Notes under the pieces: model-generated
Database searches by the model: none
Seen by the model: the letters and a program-made list of their open reading frames with translations, nothing else
What the model was told of the DNA's origin: nothing
Program-made: the position numbers and the translations under genes
NCBI GenBank assembly: GCA_938041035.1
Contig: CALHYX010000079.1
Coordinates: forward strand, 1 to 64,000
DNA: 64,000 bases
Origin: an uncultured Acidimicrobiales bacterium
GTDB taxonomy: Bacteria > Actinomycetota > Acidimicrobiia > Acidimicrobiales > SHLQ01
Direction: 5' to 3'
Shown: positions 8,065 through 16,569 of the stretch, one piece after another
How the letters are laid out: every line of letters begins with the position of its first letter
Position numbering within the stretch: position 1 is the first letter of the stretch

Positions 8065-9705
8065 GTGGGCTTCGATCGCAGCACCAACCTCGACCGACTG
8101 GCGAATGAAGAGTTCGACGTCGTCGTGATCGGGGCCGGTATCACCGGTGCCGGTTGCGCGCTCGATGCTGCATCTCGCGGCCTGCGCACCGCGCTGGTCG
8201 AGCGCGACGACTTTGCGTCGGGTACCTCGTCGAAGTCCTCGAAGATGGTGCACGGCGGCCTCCGCTACCTGCAGCAGCGCGAAATCCGGCTGGTCTACGA
8301 GGCACTGCGCGAGCGCCAGCGACTCCTGCGCAACGCCCCGCACCTGGTCACCGTGATGCCCCACCTGCTACCCGTGTTCGGCAAGGGCGGCGTCGTACCC
8401 AAGAAGCTGTCGCGGGCATTCGGTTCGGCCCTGTGGCTCTACGACCTCACCGGTGGGCTGCGGATCGGCAAGCTGCACAAGCGGGTCAGCGCCGCCGAGG
8501 CGATCGACTATGCCCCGACCCTCGACGCCGACCTCCTCGGCCCGTCCTACCTCTACTACGACTGCCTCGCCGACGACGCCCGGCTCACCCTCACCCTGGC
8601 CCGCACCGCGGCGCTCGACCACGGGGCGGCCGTCGCCAACCGGGCCGCCGTCACCGGCATCGATCACGACGACCAGGGTCGGTGCCGCGCCGTGCAGGTG
8701 CAGGCCGACGGGCGCGCCATCGAGATCCGCACCCGGGCCGTGATCTCGGCGACCGGCGTGTGGGCCGACGACATCGTGGCCCTCGACACCGGCACCGAAA
8801 CCGACACCATCCGCCCGGCCAAGGGCATTCACCTCACCGTCCCCTGGTCCAAGGTGCGCAACACCATCGCCGTGTCGGCGTTGGGCACGATCGACAAGCG
8901 ATCGATGTTCGTGGTGCCATGGGGCGACCTGGCGTATCTGGGGACCACCGACACCGACTACGACGGCCCCATCGACGACCCGCAGTGCACCGAGGCCGAC
9001 GTCGACTACCTGCTCGACAGCTACAACCGGTGGTTCACCGAGAAGCTCGACCGCAACGATGTGGTCGGCACGTGGGCCGGTCTACGGCCGTTGGTGAAGA
9101 ACGCCTCGTCGGGCAAGACCGCCGATCTCTCCCGGCGTCATTCGGTCGTGACCTCGCCCGCCGGCGTCGTCACGGTTACCGGTGGCAAGCTCACGACCTA
9201 TCGGGAGATGGCGGCCGACGCTGTCGACGCGGTGGTCGAGTCCCGGCCGGAGTCGCCCGGTGCATGGAAGAAGAGTCGCACCGCCCGGCTCAAGCTGCGC
9301 GGCGCGACGGCGGGGAGCCCCGACGACCATCTCTACGCCCGCTACGGCAGCGAGGCCGGTGCGGTGCGGCGCATCGCGGCCGAAGACCCGGCGTTCGCCG
9401 AGCCGTTGGTGCCCGGCCTGCCCTACCTGCGCGCTGAAGCCATCTACGCCGTGCGCCACGAGATGGCCCAGACCCTCGACGATGTGCTGAGCCGTCGCAC
9501 CCGGGCCCGGCTCAAGCGGCGTGACGCCACCGCCGAGGTCGCCCGAGAGGTCGCCGAGCTGCTCGCCCCCGAACTCGAATGGTCGCCCGGCGACGTCGAG
9601 GCCGAGGTGGCGGCGTTCACCGAATCCGTCGAGGCCGAACGGCTCGCCGGCGGTCTGCCGCTCACGAGTACATCGGCCGGCTCCACCCCACCCGTCGAGA
9701 CGTAA
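8065..9705 (+). CDS. glpD: Glycerol-3-phosphate dehydrogenase (FAD)
   Basis: Membrane-associated FAD enzyme oxidising sn-glycerol-3-phosphate to dihydroxyacetone phosphate. Near the N-terminus is the dinucleotide-binding motif VVVIGAGITGAGCALDAASR, then ERDDFASGTSSKSSKMVHGG and GLRYLQQ, all hallmarks of GlpD/GlpA. RPAKGIHLTVPW and TVTGGKLTTYREMA mark the later FAD-domain blocks. At 546 residues it is full length. It heads an operon with an AGPS-like oxidase (18 nt downstream), an SRPBCC protein and a DUF2071 protein, which could connect its product to ether-lipid or glycerolipid metabolism. Confidence 0.93.
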   Translation: MGFDRSTNLDRLANEEFDVVVIGAGITGAGCALDAASRGLRTALVERDDFASGTSSKSSKMVHGGLRYLQQREIRLVYEALRERQRLLRNAPHLVTVMPHLLPVFGKGGVVPKKLSRAFGSALWLYDLTGGLRIGKLHKRVSAAEAIDYAPTLDADLLGPSYLYYDCLADDARLTLTLARTAALDHGAAVANRAAVTGIDHDDQGRCRAVQVQADGRAIEIRTRAVISATGVWADDIVALDTGTETDTIRPAKGIHLTVPWSKVRNTIAVSALGTIDKRSMFVVPWGDLAYLGTTDTDYDGPIDDPQCTEADVDYLLDSYNRWFTEKLDRNDVVGTWAGLRPLVKNASSGKTADLSRRHSVVTSPAGVVTVTGGKLTTYREMAADAVDAVVESRPESPGAWKKSRTARLKLRGATAGSPDDHLYARYGSEAGAVRRIAAEDPAFAEPLVPGLPYLRAEAIYAVRHEMAQTLDDVLSRRTRARLKRRDATAEVAREVAELLAPELEWSPGDVEAEVAAFTESVEAERLAGGLPLTSTSAGSTPPVET

Positions 9706-9723
9706 CCACCGAGGTACCCGACC

Positions 9724-11232
9724 ATGTCCAGCTCAGAAATGGGGCCTGCAGCGCCCACGCCGCCGATCGAAATATCCGGCGGGGCCGCCGCCGCGGCCAG
9801 CCACTTCGACGGTGCCACCGTGGACCTCTCGGCCGCGCTCCTCGACGAGCTCGCCGGTACCGGCGCCGAGGTGCTGGTCGACCCCGAGGTCACGGGCGAG
9901 ACCAGCCGCGACTGGTGGCCGCTGGCCATGATCTGGGCCACTGAGGGCAAGATCGCCGCCCGCGCCGCCGCGGTGGTTCGCCCCGCCGATACCGAGCAGG
10001 TGGCGGCGGTCATGCGGTTGGCCTATCGGGACCACATCCCGGTCACCGTCACCGCAGGGCGTAGCGGCGTGTGCGGTGCGTCGGTGCCGCTGCACGGCGG
10101 CATCGCCCTCGACCTGACCGAGATGGTCGGCTTCGTCGAGGTCGACACCGAGTCGATGCTGGTGCGCGTGCGCCCGGGCACCTTCGGCGACCATTTCGAA
10201 GCTCGACTCCAGGGCGACCACGGTCTGACCTGTGGCCACTGGCCCCAGTCCATGGCGCTCTCGACGGTCGGCGGGTGGGTGGCGTGTCGCGGCGCCGGTC
10301 AGTTCTCGACCCGCTACGGCAAGATCGAGGACATCGTCGTCGGCCTCGAGGTGGTACTCGCCGACGGTCGGATCGTTCGCACGGGTGGCCAACCGCGGTC
10401 GGCCAGCGGTCCGGATCTCACCCAGTTGTTCGTGGGGAGCGAAGGCACGCTGGGTGTCATCACCGAGGTCACGCTGCGGGCCTGGCCTCAACCGGACTAT
10501 CAGCGGCGAGGCGCCTGGGGTTTCGCGTCGTTCAGCGAGGGGCTCGACGCCTGTCGCCGGGTCCTGCGCCGCGGTGGGACGCCAGCGGTTCTGCGGCTGT
10601 ACGACACCATCGAGAGCAAACGGAACTTCGACATCGAGGACCAGCACGTGCTGCTGCTGCTCGACGAAGGCGACCAGGTGAGCGTCGATGCCACCGCCAC
10701 CATCGTCGAGCAGGAATGCGCCACCGGGGCCCGACTCGACGATGCGTTGGTCGAGGGTTGGATGGGCCATCGCAACAACGTCGACGCCCTCGAATCGCTG
10801 ATCGGTGGAGGGCTGGTGGTCGACACCATGGAGATCGCCGGGCCGTGGTCGCACCTCGACAACATCTTCTCGGCCGCGCTCACCGCCATTCGTTCGGTGG
10901 AGGGCACGCTGGCCGCGTCGGCGCATCAGTCCCACGCCTACCCCGATGGCGCCTGCCTGTATTTCACCTTCGGCGGCAAGGTCGAACCCGAGGAACGAGA
11001 GCGCTACTACCGCGAGGTGTGGGACGCCGGTACCCGGGCCGTGCTCACCAACGGGGGTGCGCTGAGCCACCACCACGGGGTCGGGCTCAATCGAGGCCGG
11101 TTCGTGGCCGATGCACTGGGCGAGGGATTCGGCGTCTTTCAGGCCATGAAGGACGCGCTGGATCCGTCCGGAATTCTGAATCCGGGCAAGTTTGGTTTGG
11201 TCGACCCGTTCGGGTCATCGCCCTACGCCTGA
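9724..11232 (+). CDS. FAD-linked oxidase, alkylglycerone-phosphate synthase-like
   Basis: Vanillyl-alcohol-oxidase-superfamily flavoenzyme. The FAD/PP-loop segment is VTVTAGRSGVCGASVPLHGG (107-126), followed by GGWVACRGAGQFSTRYGKIE (183-202) and LFVGSEGTLGVITEVTLR. The C-terminal SHHHGVG (448-454) matches the histidine motif of alkyl-DHAP synthases, which exchange the acyl group of acyl-DHAP for a fatty alcohol. Its place directly behind glpD, a DHAP producer, supports a role on a DHAP-derived lipid. A glycolate- or lactate-oxidase-like activity is the main alternative. GAGG precedes the ATG by 9 nt. Confidence 0.75.
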   Translation: MSSSEMGPAAPTPPIEISGGAAAAASHFDGATVDLSAALLDELAGTGAEVLVDPEVTGETSRDWWPLAMIWATEGKIAARAAAVVRPADTEQVAAVMRLAYRDHIPVTVTAGRSGVCGASVPLHGGIALDLTEMVGFVEVDTESMLVRVRPGTFGDHFEARLQGDHGLTCGHWPQSMALSTVGGWVACRGAGQFSTRYGKIEDIVVGLEVVLADGRIVRTGGQPRSASGPDLTQLFVGSEGTLGVITEVTLRAWPQPDYQRRGAWGFASFSEGLDACRRVLRRGGTPAVLRLYDTIESKRNFDIEDQHVLLLLDEGDQVSVDATATIVEQECATGARLDDALVEGWMGHRNNVDALESLIGGGLVVDTMEIAGPWSHLDNIFSAALTAIRSVEGTLAASAHQSHAYPDGACLYFTFGGKVEPEERERYYREVWDAGTRAVLTNGGALSHHHGVGLNRGRFVADALGEGFGVFQAMKDALDPSGILNPGKFGLVDPFGSSPYA

Positions 11233-11254
11233 CCGCCCGCCGCGAAAGGAACCC

Positions 11255-11689
11255 ATGGCCCGCTACACGACCACGCTCGATGTCGACGCCGAACCAGCTG
11301 ACGCCTTTGCCTACCTCGCCGACTTCGCCAACGCCGCGACCTGGGACCCCGGTGTGGTGAGCGCGAAGCAGGTGGGCGAGGGCCCGGTCGGGGTGGGCAC
11401 CGAGTTCGACGTGACGGTCGCGTTCTACACCAAGCGCATCGAACTGCGGTACGTGGTCGAGGAGTTCGACGAGCCGAAACGGCTCACCCTGCGAGCCAGC
11501 AGTCGGCGGGCCAAATCCTTCGATGTGATCGAAGTCGCCGAGCGCGACGGCGGCGGCTCGACGGTGACCTACGACAGCGACTTTCGGCTCGGGGGTGCGC
11601 TGAACCTGTTCGACAAGGGTCTCCAGGTCGCTTTCGATTCCGCCGGAAAACGAGCGGGTGCCGGGATCGTCAAGGCGTTGGCCGACTAA
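11255..11689 (+). CDS. SRPBCC (START-like) family protein
   Basis: Small ligand-binding or cyclase-like protein of 144 residues. The helix-grip fold is suggested by the starting YTTTLDVDAEPADAFAYLAD, the central GVGTEFDVTV and the C-terminal long helix LFDKGLQVAFDSAGKRAGAG. The ATG at 11255 is preferred because GAAAGGA lies 5 nt upstream. It is third in the glpD operon, 22 nt after the oxidase and 3 nt before the DUF2071 gene. It might carry a hydrophobic intermediate of that pathway, but the substrate is unknown. Confidence 0.75.
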   Translation: MARYTTTLDVDAEPADAFAYLADFANAATWDPGVVSAKQVGEGPVGVGTEFDVTVAFYTKRIELRYVVEEFDEPKRLTLRASSRRAKSFDVIEVAERDGGGSTVTYDSDFRLGGALNLFDKGLQVAFDSAGKRAGAGIVKALAD

Positions 11690-11692
11690 TAC

Positions 11693-12496
11693 GTGGCCCG
11701 CGGCGTCGACCCTCCCGTGCCCCCGCAGCGAGGCCCCGCGCCGCACGATATCGAGCCGATCTCCGCGGAACCACCGGCGATGACGGGGACGGTCATGCGT
11801 CAGGAGTGGAACCACCTCACCGCTATCCACTGGCGCTACTCCGCCGAGGAAGTGCAGGCGAGCCTGCCCGACGGGTTGACCGTCGACACGTTCGACGGCT
11901 CGGCGTGGATCGGTCTGATTCCGTTCAAGATGGACCACATCGCGTTCCCCTTCACGCCGGCGATTCCGTGGTTCGGGTCGTTTCCCGAGACCAACGTGCG
12001 CACCTATGTGATCGACCCGCAGGGTCGCCGCGGCATCTGGTTCTACTCCCTCGACATCAACCGGCTCCCTCCCACGATCGTGGCCCGAACGCTCTATGGA
12101 CTGCCGTACTGCTGGGGCACCGGCGGTGTCGACGTTCACCCCGAGACCGGCCGGGTCGACTACCGGCTGCGCCGGTTCTGGCCCCGGGGCGGCGGCCACA
12201 TCAAGGCCACCGTGCAGATCGGTGAGCGGATCCCCGGCGGCGAGGTGAGCGAACTCGATCATTTCCTGACCGCCCGGTGGGGCCTGGGCACGGTGGTGCG
12301 AGGTCGGTTGCTGTACGGCGACGTGTGGCACCCCCGCTGGTCGGTGCACCACGCCACCCTCGAGTCGCTCGATACCGACCTGGTCGAACAGGCCGGGTTC
12401 TCCCGACCGCAGGGCGACCCGATCGTGCGCTACTCGCCGGGTGTGCCCGTGCGCATCGGCGACCTTCGCGCCGCCGACCTTCCGGCTCGGCGCTGA
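11693..12496 (+). CDS. DUF2071 (YqjF-like) family protein
   Basis: Uncharacterised family, probably related to acetoacetate-decarboxylase-like folds. Family signature: a WNHLTAIHWRYS segment followed by LPDGLTVDTFDGSAWIGLIP and FKMDHIAF. The C-terminal part carries YGDVWHPRWSVHHATLESLD. It is 267 residues from the GTG at 11693. An internal ATG at 11780 falls just before the conserved domain and is a possible start. It is last in the glpD-headed operon. Confidence 0.75.
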   Translation: MARGVDPPVPPQRGPAPHDIEPISAEPPAMTGTVMRQEWNHLTAIHWRYSAEEVQASLPDGLTVDTFDGSAWIGLIPFKMDHIAFPFTPAIPWFGSFPETNVRTYVIDPQGRRGIWFYSLDINRLPPTIVARTLYGLPYCWGTGGVDVHPETGRVDYRLRRFWPRGGGHIKATVQIGERIPGGEVSELDHFLTARWGLGTVVRGRLLYGDVWHPRWSVHHATLESLDTDLVEQAGFSRPQGDPIVRYSPGVPVRIGDLRAADLPARR

Positions 12497-12499
12497 CGC

Positions 12500-12538
12500 C
12501 GCACACTGACCTCGCACACTGACCTCGCACACTCACCT
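12500..12538. repeat. 13-bp tandem repeat, three copies
   Basis: CGCACACTGACCT repeated three times, the third with one change, between the convergent DUF2071 and universal-stress genes. No hairpin. Confidence 0.8.
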
Positions 12539-12556
12539 CGCGGCCGGGTCGGTTCG

Positions 12557-13033
12557 CTAGTCGTCGTCGAGGACGGCGCGCACGATCACGACAGGGCACA
12601 TGGCGTGATGGGCGATCTGATGGCTGACCGAGCCGAGCAGCAGGCCGCGGAATCCGCCTCGGCCGCGGCTGCCGACGACCAGCATGTCGGCGTCTTCGGC
12701 CGCTTCGATCAACGATTCGGCGGCCCGGCCGCGGATGAGCCGTTGGCGAATCTCGATGCCGTCGAGGTCACAGCGACCGCACACGTCGGCGACGATGGAG
12801 TCCTGAAGCTTCTGCACCTCGGTAACCAGGTCGAGCGGGTTGAGGGGCACAACCCCCATGTCCGGCGTCGCCGGCACATAGGTGGGGAGGTAGGTGGTCA
12901 CCACGTCGACGACCATGGCCTCACCGGGCCGTTGGCGATGGTGGGCTTCCTCGATCGCCCACTTCAGTGCGGCTCTCGCGCCGCCGGATCCTTCGACGCC
13001 GACGACTATCCGGGATTCCACAGAGGGTGACAC
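12557..13033 (-). CDS. Universal stress protein (UspA family)
   Basis: Cytoplasmic Rossmann-like ATP-binding protein of 158 residues. The N-terminal strand IVVGVEGSGGARAALKWAI has the expected layout (E for the usual D in VGVDGS). The C-terminal ATP-binding motif is GSRGRGGFRGLLLGSVSHQI, followed by APVVIVR-like CPVVIVRA. Single-domain USPs of this type are usually induced by starvation or hypoxia in actinomycetes. It reads toward the DUF2071 gene and lies 45 nt downstream of a lipoprotein gene on the same strand. Confidence 0.9.
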   Translation of the reverse strand: MSPSVESRIVVGVEGSGGARAALKWAIEEAHHRQRPGEAMVVDVVTTYLPTYVPATPDMGVVPLNPLDLVTEVQKLQDSIVADVCGRCDLDGIEIRQRLIRGRAAESLIEAAEDADMLVVGSRGRGGFRGLLLGSVSHQIAHHAMCPVVIVRAVLDDD

Positions 13034-13078
13034 AGGTCACAGTGTGGCCGCCGATGCCGCCGTCGGCAAGGACTGGGG

Positions 13079-13666
13079 TCAGGTCTCGAATATCTCGAGG
13101 TACAGCACCGAGACCTCGGGATCGGACCCGTCGACCATGACGTGGTACGCCAACCCCGGCGATGTCCGGCCCGAGGCGCCGCGGAACTCGGTGAGTTCGT
13201 CGGTTCGAAACCACCCCAGGCTGTCCTCGCTGGTGAAGATCGTGCGGGCGCCCTCGACCAGGGGTTCGTCGGGGTCCGTACCGATGGCGACGAGGAACGA
13301 ATCGACGTCGGCGGTCGCCACCGGGACCCGTAACAACAAGATGTCGTCCAACCCGCCGGTGAACAGCCGCGCGCGGACCGGGCCGGCCAGCAGCGCGGTG
13401 GGAACGTCAGCGTCGAGAAAGTCGTTGAGTTGGGCGATCTCGGTCGCGGTGGGCTCGCCGTCGATACTCCAGCCCGCGATGAGTCGGCTGCCGTTGTCTT
13501 CGCCTCGACCGCCGTCACCGCCGCACGCCCCGGCCAGCAGCACCGTGATCACCGGGATCAGCGCTGAACGGTGGCGGGTCGATGGTGGCCGCGGCACGGG
13601 TGTTCGACGGATAGCGGGACAAGGGGCGGGGCGCAGCAGCATCGATCGATCGGCCGGGCTCGGCAT
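13079..13666 (-). CDS. Putative lipoprotein
   Basis: Predicted secreted lipoprotein of 195 residues with a long basic n-region, hydrophobic stretch IPVITVLLAGAC and lipobox LAGAC. The rest is acidic, with no recognised domain. The ATG at 13666 is chosen because it overlaps the stop of the upstream mscS-type gene (TGATG), which implies translational coupling. Function unknown; co-expression with a mechanosensitive channel suggests an envelope role. Confidence 0.6.
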   Translation of the reverse strand: MPSPADRSMLLRPAPCPAIRRTPVPRPPSTRHRSALIPVITVLLAGACGGDGGRGEDNGSRLIAGWSIDGEPTATEIAQLNDFLDADVPTALLAGPVRARLFTGGLDDILLLRVPVATADVDSFLVAIGTDPDEPLVEGARTIFTSEDSLGWFRTDELTEFRGASGRTSPGLAYHVMVDGSDPEVSVLYLEIFET

Positions 13667-14505
13667 CAGTCGTCGGCGGGTTCGGGGTCCGGGCTTTCGG
13701 TGAGATCGATCGCCTGATGCAGAACCCGCTGCGGGAACGGAATCTCCACGCCGATCGAGCGGAGCGTTTCGAGCACGGTGATCGCCACTTCGCTCATCAC
13801 CCACAGCGCCACCAACTGCTCGGACGGGTGCCAGACCCGCAGGGCCAGCTCGATCCCGTCGTCTCCGAAGCCGGTGACGTGGATCTCGGGGCTGGGCACC
13901 TCGGCCACGCTGTCGACGGCGCGCACCGCCCGGGTGACGGCCGGGAGCATGCTGCGCAGATCGGTGTCGTAGCTCACCGAGAACGGCAGGGTCGTGCGCC
14001 GGACATCGTCGTGGGTCAGGTTGTGCAGGGGGCGCTTCAGCACGTCGTCGTTGGCCAGATACACCTTCGTGCCGTCGAAGGTCTGCAGCATGACCTCCCG
14101 GGCGTTCACCTCGAGCACGGTGCCCGTGTAGCCGTTCGACTCGATCTGGTCGCCGGCGCGGAACGGGCGGCGAGCGTGGAGCAGCATCGACCCGATGAAG
14201 TTGGCGATGATGCCCTGGAGCGCGAACGCGATGACGACACCGCTGAAACCCAGCGCGCCCAGCAGGGGTCCGAGCTCGACCTGCAACACGTCGAGCGCGA
14301 CGAAGAACCCGACGATGAGGACGGCGAGGCCGAACAGACGGGCGAAAATACGGCCGACATCGGCGCGCACCGGGACGCGGGCCAGCAGGCGCTGAACGAT
14401 GCGCTGCGACGCGATGGCGAGCACGAACGCCCCACCAAAGATGGCGCCGGCGACTATCCAGTCAACCGATGAGCGGGTGGCGGCGAGGAGAAAGGGGAAG
14501 TTCAC
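13666..14505 (-). CDS. Small-conductance mechanosensitive channel (MscS family)
   Basis: Membrane channel that opens under osmotic downshock. Three hydrophobic segments (about residues 15-35, 52-72, 78-105) precede the beta domain. The pore helix LGALGFSGVVIAFALQGIIA has the Gly/Ala pattern of MscS TM3. GDQIESNGYTGTVLEVNARE and LANDDVL are family signatures of the cytosolic domain. At 279 residues it matches three-TM MscS. The GTG start is 11 nt after carD, and its stop overlaps the next start, so carD, this gene and the lipoprotein gene form one operon. Confidence 0.9.
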   Translation of the reverse strand: MNFPFLLAATRSSVDWIVAGAIFGGAFVLAIASQRIVQRLLARVPVRADVGRIFARLFGLAVLIVGFFVALDVLQVELGPLLGALGFSGVVIAFALQGIIANFIGSMLLHARRPFRAGDQIESNGYTGTVLEVNAREVMLQTFDGTKVYLANDDVLKRPLHNLTHDDVRRTTLPFSVSYDTDLRSMLPAVTRAVRAVDSVAEVPSPEIHVTGFGDDGIELALRVWHPSEQLVALWVMSEVAITVLETLRSIGVEIPFPQRVLHQAIDLTESPDPEPADD

Positions 14506-14516
14506 CGCCGACGAGG

Positions 14517-14996
14517 TCAGTCGAGTGCGCCCTCGACCTTGGCCAGTGCGTCGTCCTCGCTGACGTCGAGCGCAAAGCTGAGCTCGGACACGAGAACGCT
14601 GCGGGCTTTGGTGAAGAGTGTCTTCTCGCCGGCCGACAAGCCCTTGTCCTTGTCGCGCAACGCCAGGTTACGAACGACTTCGGCGACCTGATACACGTCG
14701 CCGGACTTGAGCTTCTCCTGGTGGTTCTTGAAGCGCCGGCTCCAGTTGGCCGGCTCGCGAACGTCGCGCTTGCCGAGAACGTCGAAGAGATCCTCGACGT
14801 CTTCGGTGCTGATGGGCCAGCGCATGCCGACCTCTTCAGCCTTCTCCGATGGCACCGAGAGCATCATCTCGCCGTGCGCCATGCGCAGCACGAGGTACTC
14901 GGTCTTTTCGCCGAATGCTTCCTTCAGCTCTTTCTTTTCGACCACGGCGGCACCGTGATGGGGATAGACGACACGATCGCCGACATTGAAAGACAT
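14517..14996 (-). CDS. carD: CarD family RNA polymerase-binding regulator
   Basis: Binds the RNA polymerase beta subunit through an N-terminal Tudor-like domain and stabilises open complexes, notably at rRNA promoters. Seen here: FNVGDRVVYPHHGAAVVEKK (residues 3-22), then the helical C-terminal DNA-binding half with WSRRFKNHQEKLKSGDVYQV and RDKDKGLSAGEKTLFTKA. Its 159 residues are close to mycobacterial CarD. The start at 14996 is fixed by AGGAG 5 nt upstream, whereas an upstream in-frame ATG would add an unconserved leader. Confidence 0.93.
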   Translation of the reverse strand: MSFNVGDRVVYPHHGAAVVEKKELKEAFGEKTEYLVLRMAHGEMMLSVPSEKAEEVGMRWPISTEDVEDLFDVLGKRDVREPANWSRRFKNHQEKLKSGDVYQVAEVVRNLALRDKDKGLSAGEKTLFTKARSVLVSELSFALDVSEDDALAKVEGALD

Positions 14997-15114
14997 GAAA
15001 CTCCTGGGAAAACAGACCCGCCAACGGCCCGAGGCGGAACCGCAGACTCCCCAGGATGCCACCAATACGTTGGTATCGCACACCGGGAGCGGAAGTTGGT
15101 TCAGCGGTCGGCGG

Positions 15115-15285
15115 TCACAATGGCGGTGGGGCGTCGTCCTCGGTGCCTGCGCCGGCGAAGCGGCGCCGCAGCGGGCGGGAGACGCGGCCCAGCCCCAGGC
15201 CGACCGCGAGCAGAAGCGACCCCATCGCGATGAGCAGCACGACCAGGAGCAGTCCCATGGTGAATATTTCGATGACGGTGCTCAT
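15115..15285 (-). CDS. Small single-span membrane protein
   Basis: 56-residue open reading frame starting MSTVIEIFTMGLLLVVLLIA. One transmembrane segment covers about residues 8-33, and a basic GRVSRPLRRRF segment follows, so the C-terminus should face the cytoplasm. It starts 15 nt after the CapA stop and is probably the last gene of the amidohydrolase-CapA operon. GAAGAG 6 nt upstream may serve as ribosome site. Function unknown. Confidence 0.6.
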   Translation of the reverse strand: MSTVIEIFTMGLLLVVLLIAMGSLLLAVGLGLGRVSRPLRRRFAGAGTEDDAPPPL

Positions 15286-15300
15286 GGTGGTCTCTTCGAG

Positions 15301-16569
15301 TCAGGACGCCGTCGGGGCCGGAATGGTGCCGAAAACGTCGCGGGTGCGTCGATACGAGCTCACTGCGGCCTCGGTGCCGTCCTCGGCCGCCAACATGATG
15401 CGGTGACCGGCGATCCGGTCAACGTAGGTGGACACGGCGCCGATCGACGACACGGCGAAGAGCCCGTTGGCCTGTTCGCTCACGCGGAGCTCGATGATGG
15501 CTCCGTCCTGCACGCCGGGCGGGCACTCGCTGCAGGTCTCCGGGGACTGGTTGGAGATGAAATTCCCGAGCCCGTTGATGACGTATTCGCCGTCGTACTG
15601 ATCGATGCGCTGCAGGACGTGAGCATGGTGGCCGACGATGAGGTCGATGTCGGGAGAGCCCAACAGCGCGGGGCCGAGCGCCGCTTGCTGGTCCGTCAGT
15701 TCGTTGCGGTACTCGGTGCCCCAGTGCATGCTGACGATCACGAAATCGGCGCCGGCGGCCCGGGCGACGGTGGCGTCGTTGAGGATGCGGGACTCGTCGA
15801 TGGTGTTGGCGAGCCAGGGTTGACCGGTGGGCACCTCGGTGCCGTTGAACCCGTAGCTGTACGACAGGTGGGCGACCCGGGCGCCGCCGACGTCGAGGAG
15901 GTTTACCTCCAGGGCTTCCTCGGCGTTACGGGCGGTACCGACGTGGGCGAGTCCCGCCCGGTCGAGGTAGTCGAGCGTGCTGATGACCCCTGGCTCGCCG
16001 GCATCGAGCGCATGGTTCGACGCGGTCGAACAGGAGTCGTAGCCGACCGATGCGAGGTTGGCGGCCAACTGATTCGGCACCCGAAACGCCGGGTAGTACT
16101 CGAGGTCGGTGTTGGTCTCCGACAGGGTGACCTCGAGATGGCACAGGGCCAGGTCGGCGCTGCTGATGATCGGCTGCACCTCGGCGAACTGGGGCGTGAA
16201 GTCGAACCCGTCGGCCGTTCGGGCGTTCTCGGCCACCGATTCGTGGATGAGGATGTCGCCGGTAACGGCGAGGGTGAACGACCGAAGGCCGGTGTCGGAT
16301 CCGCCCGCGTCGGCGGACTCGTCCGAGCCGTCGTTGGTTGACCCGTCGGTCCCCGCGACGGCGTCACTATCGGCTGCGGCGTCATCGGCGGGCTCGCCGT
16401 CGGTCGCCACCGTGCCCGCGCCGCCACTGTCGATCACGTCGGCCACGATGGCGACGACGGCCAACGCGGTGAGGGCGGCGAACAGGGCCCAGGCCCACGA
16501 CCGCTCCGGCGCCGACGGGGTGGGGGCGTGGGGCGCGCCCGAGGTCGCCGGGGGTCGGGGGCGACTCAC
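15301..16569 (-). CDS. CapA family protein (poly-gamma-glutamate-synthesis-like)
   Basis: Membrane-anchored protein with a metallophosphatase-like CapA domain; 422 residues. A single transmembrane helix AWALFAALTALAVVAIVADV (about 26-45) is followed by an acidic Asp/Ser-rich linker and the extracytoplasmic domain. CapA motifs: AVTGDILIHESV, LCHLEVTL, ASNHALDAGEPG, VSMHWGTEY, VGHHAHVLQ and NGLGNFISNQ. The GTG start overlaps the preceding stop (GTGA), giving tight coupling to the amidohydrolase gene. CapB, CapC and PgsS are absent nearby, so polyglutamate synthesis is not supported; a hydrolytic envelope role is as likely. Confidence 0.8.
   Translation of the reverse strand: MSRPRPPATSGAPHAPTPSAPERSWAWALFAALTALAVVAIVADVIDSGGAGTVATDGEPADDAAADSDAVAGTDGSTNDGSDESADAGGSDTGLRSFTLAVTGDILIHESVAENARTADGFDFTPQFAEVQPIISSADLALCHLEVTLSETNTDLEYYPAFRVPNQLAANLASVGYDSCSTASNHALDAGEPGVISTLDYLDRAGLAHVGTARNAEEALEVNLLDVGGARVAHLSYSYGFNGTEVPTGQPWLANTIDESRILNDATVARAAGADFVIVSMHWGTEYRNELTDQQAALGPALLGSPDIDLIVGHHAHVLQRIDQYDGEYVINGLGNFISNQSPETCSECPPGVQDGAIIELRVSEQANGLFAVSSIGAVSTYVDRIAGHRIMLAAEDGTEAAVSSYRRTRDVFGTIPAPTAS

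Noticed and set aside
15301..16569. Complete poly-gamma-glutamate synthesis locus
   Set aside because: Only a CapA-like protein is present; CapB and CapC homologues are absent nearby.
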